Positions 36,736 to 47,100 of a stretch of 64,000 nucleotides of DNA are shown here, piece after piece. The notes below the pieces were generated by a model that ran no database searches, was not told where the DNA came from, and worked only from the letters and a program-made list of their open reading frames with translations. Numbering within the stretch: position 1 is the first letter of the stretch; the number at the start of each line of letters is the position of its first letter. The position numbers were made by a program, and so were the translations under genes. Origin of the DNA: Amia ocellicauda (Eukaryota > Chordata > Actinopteri > Amiiformes > Amiidae); the NCBI RefSeq assembly GCF_036373705.1, contig NC_089855.1:6300001-6364000 (forward strand). The letters are read 5' to 3'.

Positions 36736-39700
36736 CTAAAGAGAGAGGCCACTGAAAATTATCCATCCAAGAGAAACTGAGCAAGTCTAGATTTGCAAAT
36801 ACAAATAGAAAATATGAAGTAGATTCAGAGGCCTGGCTTTTAGAGAATAAGAAAATGGATGATGAAGCTCAACACACCCTCACCACAATTTCAAGGTGAG
36901 CAGGCGGTTGAATATACCTTCTCTCTGCAGGAGGAGCTTCTGCACGTCACTGTGAGGAGCAGCGAGATCCACAGGCCGCTTTCCATCGGTGTTCCTGGAC
37001 GTCACGTCGGCCCCGTGATTGAGGAGCACCTGGACTAAGTCTAGTCTGGAGTGTCTGGCGGCTGCGTGGAGCGGCGAATCCAGGTCTTTACTGCTGTTCA
37101 CGTTGGCCCCTAAAAAACAGTCACTGGAGTATTTAATACACAGCATTATTGTATATAATATAAAAGTTCATTAAGTCAATGTAGTCATGTTATCAAACAA
37201 AATAAACTATAAGAACATAAGAGAGTGTCCAATCGAGAGGAGGCCATTCGCCCCATCGTGCTCGTTTGGTGTCCATTAATAACTAAGTGATCAAGGATCC
37301 TATCCAGTCTGTTTTTGAATGTTCCCAAATTGTCTCTTCAGCCACATCGCTGGGGAGTTTGTTCAGATTGTGACGCCTCTCTGTGTGAAGAAGCGTCTCC
37401 TGTTATGACTCTCTTCTTCTCGGTGTGATTGTATCATTACTATGAAGTTGGTCTACGAACCGAGCTGCAGTAGTTTGGTGACAGACTCGAGGCGTTGCTG
37501 GGCGCAGGCAGCGTATAGTGGTGTGCCCAGGTGTTTAAGCTGATGGTCAATATCTGCTCCGTGGCTCAGCAGCAACTCGATGCATGCCGTGTGACCTGAG
37601 AGCAAAAAGAGACAATTGAATCACTTCATCATCTGCAAATATTTCAGGTCCACTCAGTATCATTCACCTGAAGAGCTGTGTCCTTCGTCACATGACAGGA
37701 AAGAGTTTCTCCAAAACGTTAACATGTTAGATATCAGCTTCGTTCTCCTAATTTTGAATCATCCCGTTAAAACTAAATCCTCTCTTAATAACCAGAAACA
37801 TTCCTGTATTTCCAGATGTTCTATCACAGAGACATTATTTTATTTTACCAGAATATGTTTAAGACGACCAACTGGAATGCACGGTTTCAACCAGCAGCTG
37901 TTACTCCGCAATCCACAATGCAATTATGGTTATGACCTTTAGTTCCCTCTGAACAATAACAACGCACTGGGCCGCTGACCTTTCCTGGCCACCTCGTGCA
38001 GGGGGGATGCCAGGTCGCTGACCCGGGGGTCCGCCCCATGCTTCAGCAGCAGCTCCACACAGCCCACTCTGCCCCCAGCGCAGGCGTCGGACAGTGGGGT
38101 GTTCCAGCTCACAGCAGCGCAGTTCACCTGTGTGTGACGCAGCATGGCGCAGTGTTACTGTACAGAGGAGCTGTGGGACTGGGAATGTGAAGGGATATTT
38201 GTTTAAGAGGAAGACTGTTAAACACAAACACACGCATATGCATACACACATGCACACGCACACATGCATATGCACACAGTCACTACTCATTCACAGACAC
38301 ACAAACAAAACATGATGAAGAAAACAGACATCATATCCAGTACTTGCAAATTACAAACAGAATTAAACCCACACAGTGATAAATTATATAAATGAGCCTC
38401 TGTAACGTTTGGCATCAATTCGCCCACATCATTTGTTCTCCACATGAGCATTTGTAACCTTTGCTGCATTTACTTACTGTAGAGCCATAGAACATACACA
38501 TACACCGATCAGCCATAACATTATGACCACTGACAGGTGAAGTGAATAACACTGATAATCTCGTTATCATGGCACCTGTCAGTGGGTGGGATATATTAGG
38601 CAGCAAGTGAACATTTTGTCCTCAAAGTTGATGTGTTAGATGCAGGAACAATGGGCAGCGTAAGGATCTGAGCGACTTTGACAAGGGCCACATTGTGATG
38701 GCTAGACGACTGGGTCAGAGCATCTCCAAAACTGCAGCTCTTGTGGGGTGTTCCCGGTCTGCAGTGGTCAGTACCTATCAAAAGTGGTCCAAGGAGGGAA
38801 AAGCGGTGAACCGGCGACAGGGTCATGGACGGCCAAGGCTCATTGATGCACGTGGGGAGCGAAGGCTGGCCCGTGTGGTCCGATCCAACAGACGAGCTAC
38901 TGTAGCTCAAATTGCTGAAAAAGTGAATGCTGGTTCTGATAGAAAGGTGTCAGAACACACAGTGCATCGCAGTTTGTTGCGTATGGGGCTGCGTAGCCGC
39001 AGACCAGTCAGGGTGCCCATGCTGACCCCTGTCCACTGCCGAAAGCGCCTACAATGGACACGTGAGCATCAGAACTGCACCACGGAGCAATGGAAGAAGG
39101 TGGCCTGGTCTGATGAATCACGAGTTCAAGGTGTTGACTTGGCCTCCAAATTTCCCAGATCTCAATCCAAATCGAGCATCTGTGGGATGTGCTGGACAAA
39201 CAAGTCCGATCCATGGAGGCCCCACCTCACAACTTACAGGACTTAAAGGATCTGCTGCTAACATCTTGGTGCCAGATACCACAGCACACCTTCAGAGGTC
39301 TAGTGGAGTCCATGCCTCGACGGGTCAGGGCTGTTTTGGTGGCAAAAGGAGGACCTACACAATATTAGGCAGGTGGTCATAATGTTATGGCTGATTGGTG
39401 TATATTTAACATACTGTATAAAGAGGAAGAGGAGGAAAGTATGGACAATTATCTGAAGAATATTTGTTATGTGACAATAATGTCAGAGGGAACAAACTTT
39501 GCCAGAATCAAGTACTGTCTGTGTCTGCAAAGACCATACAGAGGCAACAGCTACGCAGAGAAGAACAACTCAGAAAAGATCATCTGCCGGCTCCTGTTTT
39601 GGGAGCAGACTCTGCCACTCAGACATGTGACCAGCGACTGTGTTTTAAACAGGGCTGGAAGCCAAAGGCGAACAATAGGGCCCTTGTTGTCTGAGAATTT

Positions 39701-40969
39701 GCGAGGCTTCTTAAAACGTGTGGCGACGAAGAGCAGGAGCAAGACAGGGCCGCACTGCTGCAGCTACGAGCAGCGTGTGAGATCCCAGCCACTCCTACCA
39801 CACTGCGTGTAAGAGCATGGCAATCATGTAGGCGAGAAAGTTGTACAGTTCCTTTGTTAGACGACATTGTGAACTCCAGGGTGTTGCATGCTAACAGGGA
39901 TTGATAAATGGGCAGTGAGATTTACTGTTTGGTGTGTTTTTAAAGGGAGTGAGATGACAAACCCTACTTACATTTGCCCCATTTTGTATTAAAAGTCTTG
40001 CACAAGCAATGTGTCCCTGCAGACAAGCCCCGTGCAGAGGCGTCACTCGGTCCAGTGTCGCTAGATTCACACTGCAGCCCTGTCAGCGCCGGAGAGAAAA
40101 CAGAAGTCAGAATCAAACCCCCCAGTTGCTCAACACATTTATTTGTGTGATTGTTATACTGAGGTCAGGATTTTCCTGTGGATAATCTCAGATTCTCTTC
40201 AATTAACCCATTAGCATGAGGCCATTAATTCAATTCCACAGGTACCTTGTTCTCTTGTAGGAATGTAGATATTATTTAAAAGGAAAAAATAACTAAAAAG
40301 AAAAGTCAGTAGAAGGAGACAAAGCAAAAGAGGAGAAACAACAACAGTAATAACAAACGACTGGTCAATGATAAGCGAGTTCGCGCCCAGGACACGTCAA
40401 TGATCCCCAGAACGAATCACTCAGATGTGACACCATACAAACACCGTGCTGATGATACACAGCAGTTTACCTGGCCGATGAGTCTGCGCAGGGAAAGAAG
40501 GCGCCCTTGGAAAGCAGCATCGTGAATCGGAGACCAATCAGATTCGAAATCTTGCAGGTGGAAAACATGACAGGACAAGTGGTTAAATCAGCACAAACAG
40601 CACAACAGACTGGAGCTGTTTAGAAGAAGTGGAACTGAAGGGTCCTGTTAATATTTTATATGTTTAAAGCATGTACAGCAAATGTAGTTCTGCACAAGTC
40701 ACATATATTCATGTTTATGGCTTTACATTCGGGCGTATGTACATGGAAGTGATATCTAAAGACTCTTTGTTTTCGCACAAAAGCATGAGCCCAGAAATAG
40801 CAAAACAACAGGTCTTTTCATGCAGCGGCAGTGTCTGAATGCCTTCATGTGCTCCAAACACATTTCAGCACTCACCACTCATCAGTGGGTTGGAAAAGTA
40901 GTCATCTGATGGCCGGGCTCGGGTAGCCTGGGGCTGCTGGCTGTCTGTGCTGCCCGGCTCAGGATTCAT
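36611..40969 (-). CDS. asb9: asb9, ankyrin repeat and SOCS box protein 9 (complete, 7 exons)
   Basis: Minus-strand exons in order are 40969-40876, 40550-40471, 40079-39972, 38127-37980, 37595-37461, 37109-36918 and 36735-36611. All have AG/GT borders and compatible phases, and they total 882 nt (293 aa; human ASB9 has 294). The N-terminus contains SNPLMS just before [13 protein letters not shown], like human ASB9 and unlike the hydrophobic N-terminus of ASB11. Six ankyrin repeats follow (about 36-63, 69-96, 102-129, 133-160, 166-193 and 198-225). The C-terminal SOCS box (253-293) has an elongin-BC motif LAQLCRLSI and a Cullin-5-type LPVP. Known role of the family: substrate receptor of a CUL5-RBX2-elongin B/C ubiquitin ligase; ASB9 binds creatine kinase. 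It is tail-to-tail with mospd2 and head-to-head with gpr143. ASB11 is the main alternative, disfavoured by the N-terminus and the length. Confidence 0.92.
36918..37109 (-). CDS. asb9: asb9 exon 6, ankyrin repeat 6
   Basis: 64 codons with [31 protein letters not shown] and [10 protein letters not shown]. Acceptor TTTTTTAG, donor GTATAT. Read-through beyond the donor gives an alternative end ([11 protein letters not shown]), but the SOCS-box exon downstream fits the family better. Confidence 0.92.
37210..37404 (-). mobile_element. LINE 3' end in asb9 intron 5
   Basis: Same 3' region as the LINE at 6200-8087 (ATCGAGAGGAGGCCATTCGC onward), inserted between asb9 exons 5 and 6 in the same transcriptional direction as asb9. 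Confidence 0.8.
37461..37595 (-). CDS. asb9: asb9 exon 5, ankyrin repeats 4-5
   Basis: Encodes [20 protein letters not shown] and [20 protein letters not shown]. Acceptor CTCTCAG; donor GTTCGT is acceptable. Confidence 0.92.
37980..38127 (-). CDS. asb9: asb9 exon 4, ankyrin repeats 3-4
   Basis: 49 codons plus 1 nt, beginning [19 protein letters not shown] and ending [13 protein letters not shown]-rich third positions. Acceptor CACACAG, donor GTCAGC. Confidence 0.93.
38503..39400 (+). mobile_element. Tc1-like transposon, deletion derivative copy 3, in asb9 intron 3
   Basis: Termini CACCGATCAGCC and GGCTGATTGGTG flanked by TA on both sides. The frame 38695-39246 encodes the same N-terminal transposase half and the same internal deletion as the copies at 24718 and 29273. 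It lies antisense to asb9. Confidence 0.9.
39531..39905 (+). pseudogene. possible decayed coding fragment, unknown
   Basis: An acceptor-like CTGTGTCTGCAAAG precedes a frame reading [20 protein letters not shown] and [18 protein letters not shown]. After one TGA (39692) it continues [20 protein letters not shown] and [16 protein letters not shown]. The composition looks protein-like (charged, helical), unlike the neighbouring intron DNA. I do not recognise the family. It lies antisense in asb9 intron 3. Confidence 0.3.
39972..40079 (-). CDS. asb9: asb9 exon 3, ankyrin repeat 2
   Basis: 36 codons in phase 0, [20 protein letters not shown] through [10 protein letters not shown]. Acceptor TGACAG, donor GTAAGT. 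Confidence 0.92.
40471..40550 (-). CDS. asb9: asb9 exon 2, ankyrin repeat 1
   Basis: Encodes [20 protein letters not shown] and then LRRLIGQ, the first ankyrin helix pair. Acceptor CTGCAAG, donor GTAAAC. The short exon is missed by ORF scanning. Confidence 0.9.
40876..40969 (-). CDS. asb9: asb9 exon 1 with start codon
   Basis: ATG at 40969-40967 opens 31 codons ([12 protein letters not shown] to FSNPLMS) plus 1 nt, then donor GTGAGT. The SNPLM motif matches the ASB9 N-terminus. No upstream in-frame alternative was preferred. Confidence 0.88.
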
Positions 40970-43925
40970 GCTGAACTTTGTGTCTTCGCCACGCACAGGT
41001 ACAGACAGCAGAGAAGACAACGGCTCTCAGTTCAGCGTCTCGAGTGCCAGGATTGTTAAAGGCTCTTCATGTTGTTGCACTGGAAGCACCAGGATCATGA
41101 ACTTCAGGGAAGATAAACAGGGAGTCGTGCTGTAGCCCAGCCCTGGTGCCTGCAGCTCTGACTCTGCCCAAATGGTTTTTGTTTTCAGCTGCAACTTTGC
41201 AAAGTAAGTGACATCACTTCCTCTTCAACAAAGAGTCTCTGCACAGAGGAAGTTGTGTAGGGAAACGTCTTGAGCAGGAATATATTTGTTGAACTCTGCT
41301 GAATGATTGTTTGCACACTGAATTGTTTACATAATTGTCTCCATTGTGAAACAAACAATATACATATATATCTTAATATGAATGTTTAAACAGCAGCAAA
41401 GCAACATTTGCGTGTTGGTCTGTTTGTTTGCTTTAAATGCCTAGTTGTATTCTCACTCTGTGATCTTCAGTGACACACAAATACAAGACCTGTGTCTGTT
41501 TTTTTTCTAATTTTTATTCTCTCCCCAAAGTGGACATACTTATAATTGGTGTCAGAATTCCCAGATAAAGCCTTTTCACAATGTGCAAAATGTCCGGTGC
41601 AATCCGGGAGCTGTTTCTTGTTGCTGTTGAATAAAAAAGGGATTTGAGTTGCTATTTCCTACCCTCCTATTGTCCTGCCACTGTCTCTGTCTTCTGGATG
41701 AGGTATGAACAGCTTCTTTAACAGCAGTTGTTTGTATGTACTTAGCTTTGGGTAAAGTTTGCTTTTTCAATATTTGCAGAGAGCAGCGGCACTCCTGCGC
41801 AGGTTGGTAAGGATCAGAGCTGCAGATGTGAGGGACGCCACTTGGGCTCAACCTCAACCGCCTCACAGCCTGTCACTCAGAGACGACACAGAGATGAAGC
41901 CACTGCAATGAGACTGAAGAAGGAGGGGGGTTCATACAACACTCTGGTAAACTGAAAATCAAACAAATTGCTCTTGCAGGCGATACATTATGAATATCTT
42001 CAGGCTCTATGTATACATCGCTTCTCAAGAAAGGCTTTTCAAATTCCAATCGCAGTCCTCCACAAATCAAGTTTCATTTCATATTCATAGTAAAGACCTG
42101 AGGTTCTCCAGACAGTGTACAACACACGTATGTTGTATTAGAAACATATTCACATTAATACCCAATATGAAGTGTTAATCAGGTCTTCAGGGCTGCAGTG
42201 TTATTGAGCACAGAATGAGGCTCAAGTGTGGACAAGCTCTAAACCCTGTGATTCTCTATATGTTCTCTGTAATATTGATCTTCAGACACCAGATGGCAGT
42301 AAATGGTAGACGATGCTAACAAGAACACCAGAGATGTTAGCTGTTATGTTTATGTTTACATTCTTATACTTCAGTGTTTCAGTGAAAGTGCGTTTCCTTC
42401 ACACATCATTGTCTCATGCATAACTGAATCTGCTCAGCACGTGTCTTGTTACTATATCATGGATGTCATTTAAAGTAAATGTAAGTTGTATTAGTATAAA
42501 GGGGACTGCTCATCCTATCAGCACACAAATTTGTGGTGAAGGATAGCTTTGTTCAGCTTCGTAGTGACTGTGTTACTGCACTTTTGTAATGCTTTGAAGT
42601 ATTTCTCGTGTAAACTGTAGGTCATCCTGGATAATAAATCAATAAAAATAATAATACAAGCATGAGACACTCTGGAACAGTGTATATTGCAAACCTGCAA
42701 AGAAAATATAATACTGACCATCAACAACACAATTTTATAACATTTCCCTTCTCCAAAGGGGCATATACACACACTCAAACACACATGTACACACACATGC
42801 TTATATATGCATGTACATGCACATAATACATGCACATGTGTGTGTAAGACAGAGAGCTGCAATTTTTTTACCTTCAAAGTGTACTTACAGCAACTGTCCT
42901 TCCAGAAGTTCTCAGACGGTACCCATCGATTAAGCAATGCATCTTTTGGAAGAAAGATCTATCCAAGGAAGCTTTAAAAAATAAATACATAAAAGTAGAA
43001 GTATTGACAAAAATGTAAAAAGGAAATGAAATCTCTTTCAAAGTTTCAATGTTCTGCAGACTGGCAGCATGAAACACATTTTCAAATCTATTAACACAGA
43101 GCATGAAAAGATTCAATCATGTTGTTTTCATTTATTTTGAAAATATATAACAGAACCCTTTATATCAAAGTCATATGGTTTTAACTGAATTCCTAATAGT
43201 TCTTATTTTTCAATTACATCGCACTTTATTCAAAATCGGTTCTTCTTTATTGTGCACACATATGTTGATTACTTTACTATGTGGCACATGGAAATAGTTG
43301 CCTTACTCGGTACACAACTTTGACAAAACATGCATTTTTCATTTGAAAGTGCTGAAACTGGATATATTTTGTAAATATAACAAAACAATACAATACAACT
43401 AAAAATCAATGCTGGAACCAGGTCAAGCCAGCAAGAGGTGGAAAACAAACTCCACATTTGCTGTCAACAAGCTTTTTAAATGCAAACCTGCCAGTGGTTT
43501 GGGGGGTATAAAGAGTTTTCATTAAAGTGGGATATTTCACTATATGTTTCGTTTACCATGCTGGTATAGACATGGCCTTCTATCCGTAACAATGTTGTAA
43601 TAGTTCACTTTAAATAAGTTAAATCAACAAATACATTTCTCAGGGAATAATGCCACCACGTCTATTTCTCACCCAGAGAAATGAAACATTATTATTAGGA
43701 TTATACAGTTACAATGTGTGCGTTTTTATGTTCAAAAACGCCTTTTCCAGTGTCTCCCACTGAAAGTCCCTGAAGATGTGGGCAGCTGAGATGTGGCTGA
43801 GGGATTAAACAGGAGCACATGATGAGACATCCCGTGATTTCTCTGCTAACTCAGACCAGCGACTCAATGAATGAATTTCCCTTTTCTTTCCCCCCGCCGC
43901 CGAGATCCGACCGACCCTGTCCGCC
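40970..43925. other. divergent intergenic region between asb9 and gpr143
   Basis: About 3 kb head-to-head spacer carrying both promoters. It has a CA/TG-rich patch at 42764-42845 and an M-box-like site near gpr143. No other gene was recognised. Confidence 0.55.
43814..43822 (-). promoter_or_regulatory. M-box-like E-box in gpr143 promoter (candidate MITF site)
   Basis: The reverse strand reads TCATGTGCT, the core of the M-box bound by MITF in melanocyte genes. It lies 104 bp upstream of the gpr143 start codon. MITF control of OA1/GPR143 is established in mammals; its use here is inferred from sequence and position. Confidence 0.5.
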
Positions 43926-44184
43926 ATGGCCTCCCCGCGCCTGGAGACTTACTGCTGCCCCAACAGGGACGAGTCCACCGGCTACGTGGTCAACTTCCAG
44001 CCGCGCTTCTTCAGCGCCATCTGCGTCGGCAGCGGCAGCGTCAGCCTGGTCCTCGCCGTCCTGCAGATCCTGCCCAAGCGGCTGCGGGGCTACCGGAGAC
44101 TGGGCCAGTACCCCCTCCCGAAGCCGGCCTCCTCCGCCCGCATCCTCCTCATCATCAGCCTGTGCGACGTGCTGGGATGCGCAG
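43926..44184 (+). CDS. gpr143: gpr143 exon 1: N-terminus, TM1, start of TM2
   Basis: 86 codons plus 1 nt, very GC-rich, suggesting a CpG-rich 5' end. It contains the cysteine pair of [14 protein letters not shown]1 ([19 protein letters not shown]) and the start of TM2 ([16 protein letters not shown]). Donor GTGAGT. Confidence 0.95.
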
Positions 44185-47100
44185 GTGAGTGCGGGCCGGG
44201 GTGGACGTCATGTTCAGACCAGTGCTGGGTGTGATTTGCTTTATATTGGTTTTTAATAATGCATGTGTGTGGGTGGGGGGGGAGTGATGTACATTTGGGG
44301 ATGGATAGATGCATCATCAGTAGCTGCAGCCTCTTCAGATCCACTGATGGGTGAAGGCCTCCCCAAGATATTAACATTTTATTTTCTGCCTTCCCATCTC
44401 ACTCTCTCCCATCTTTTCCATCTTTCAGTCTGTCCTGTTTTCCTGCTGTCCGGCCCACAGCCATGGTCTTATTTCCAGGTTTTCACTGATGTCACCCACT
44501 TTTGTTTGTTCTCGGGTGCATGTATTTATTTTGCGGTCTCTTGTTTTCCCAGCATGCATCTTTGCTTTTCAATAAGATGTGCAAGTACCTCAAGTACACA
44601 ATGTTCTGCTGAACACTAGCTTACATAATAACTATAGCCTGGTGACAAGTTACACACGTGTAGCTAGCAGTGTTAGAAAAGTGCATCCGGATGGAAGATT
44701 TCATAATAATACACTTTTAATTTATGATTGTTATTATTATTAGTCAAGAAAGAAGATGAGAAGTATATTTACCATTTAAATGTTTTGGTTAAAACATTGC
44801 TTTCAATTATATTCATGAAGTATGTAATTAGACAGAAATATCCACAATCTATTCTTGTATTCACATGAAGTCAGAGATGATGCCCTCCTGTCCTTGTGAT
44901 TGAAAACGCATCTCGTACTGCAGTACAATGATACTTTTTCCTTTTTTATTACATTCCTCTGATGCTGTCTGTCAGCACTGTTTTTTTCTCACTTTCATTA
45001 GTTCATTGAGTTTTTGTTCCTGTACAGTTTGTTCTATTGCCATTTTTAGAAGGAATTTTCTGTGATGTGTTATGTGAGAATTCCCTCCTTAAAAAGAGTA
45101 CATCTTTAATACATTTCTTCTTCTTCTAACGATCTATGTGTCCTTCCTAGGCCTTGCATACAATACACCCCTAAATCAAAAAGCATAGTATATATTTTCT
45201 TGATTTTCTGGTCTTTCTGAGACTGAGCTCAAGGCTGCTGAGTCGGATTAGTACGGACGGGTCTTGTGAGGGAACAGCGATGGAGGAATGAAAGGAAACC
45301 GATGACTTGTACCAGCTTAGCACGTTTTAATCTCTAACAGTGAATACAGTCTCATTCTTATGAGGACAGCACTCTGACAGAGAGACTGCGTTATAGTCTT
45401 CAACACAGTTGAACTGTAAGCAAAAAAACAGCAAACATATCAACAAATTAATACAACAGGTGGAATGGAGACGACCCAAAATCTCTGTCTGTCACCGTGG
45501 CCTTGTGCTTCATGCAGAAAGATCATATGTATCTTGAAGAAAATTAGACTGTTCTGCTCTTTTGGGGGCACTCATTATATAATGGCAACCTGTCTGTCTA
45601 TATTCTACCTCAGTGTGCACAATCTGTTGTCACATTAAAAGGGACCCAGATATTATAGGTAAGATATTAAATAAGTTGTAACTTGGAAACAGAGGTGTCG
45701 GAGTTTGTGTCCTCCGCCTGCAGCCTGAACTACATTCGCACAATTAAACACAATTGACAGCGTTATGATTTCTCGGGTGATTCACATGTTGTCATAATTG
45801 TGCGTGAGGTAACTGTCAGTCTTCTCTCGAGCAGGTGGTTAAGGTATAAGGTCTGAGTCTCGATGCATCCGAGGGAGACAGTGAATGTGCATTTGCCCTT
45901 TCAGTAGTATAATATTTGTGGTCATTTAAGCCGAGATGGATTCAGTCCTGACAGCGCACTAACGATGCTTTAAATATGTGTAAATAAATTATATGTTGTT
46001 TTCTTACAAAATGAAAATGATTTGTGTTGGGATTGTGCTTCAAATTGTACAAAAGACGTGTAGGGGTCACTTGATTGTGGATATGTGAAGGTTAGTTTAA
46101 ATTTCATAGTATTCAAATCTTTTTATTAAAGGATTAGATTAGACAACATATACAGATATTACTTGAGTATTTCATCTGTCAAATGTATGTTTAAGAGGAG
46201 TAGCTTATTTAATATGTATGTAAATATTTTATTGCTCTTATCTGTTGTGGCGTAATCAATCAACAATGTACTAACAGGAGCATTAGTGATCTAATTATAT
46301 TTAAGTCATGCTTTTTATTTGTATCATTGTGATAGTTGAATAAGAGCAGAATATATGCTTTTAAATTCCTGTGAGTATACAATTGAAGATGCATAAGCTA
46401 TTCTCTTTATAGATCAGGGAATTCACATCACATGTATAATGTACATGTTAACTGTGATTTCCACAGTATATATGTATTTTTTATTACTATATGAACACAA
46501 TTGTTTCTTTTCATCTGTTCTTGGTGGAAAATGGGAGTAATCGATCAGATAAACGTTTGTAGTACTGCTTAAAGAAAAACTAAGATAAATAGTGGGTATA
46601 AAAGTCCAGAACAGCACTTTGTTATGTGAATCATCGATATTACAAAACAGAGCACTTTGAACTGCCTATAGTCAGATGTATTGCTGAAAGCATGATTTTA
46701 AGCTTCATGTTCTTCAAGCTATAGGAAAAAAAACAACATAAAGAAAATGACTGACGGAGTGACACTTTTCTGAATTCCAATAAATATGGAATATGTGTTT
46801 CAATTCAATTATTTTTTGTAGAAGACGGATTCAAGTTTTCATTTAAAAGTTTATTTATTTGTATGCTAGGGATCACTGTGAATGGAGTGAATAAAGATCT
46901 ATAACCATTGACCTGGAGATGATTAAAATAGCTCCCTTGTCAAGTGTCATATTGGTGATGTATTAACATTTGTACATACACTCACCTAAAGGATTATTAG
47001 GAACACCTGTTCAATTTCTCATTAATGCAATTATCTAACCAACCAATCACATGGCAGTTGCTTCAATGCATTTAGGGGTGTGGTCCTGGTCAAGACAATC

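Noticed and set aside
36880..37146. 88-codon frame as the 3' end of asb9
   Set aside because: It reads past the GTATAT donor; the SOCS-box exon at 36735-36611 gives the expected C-terminus and length.
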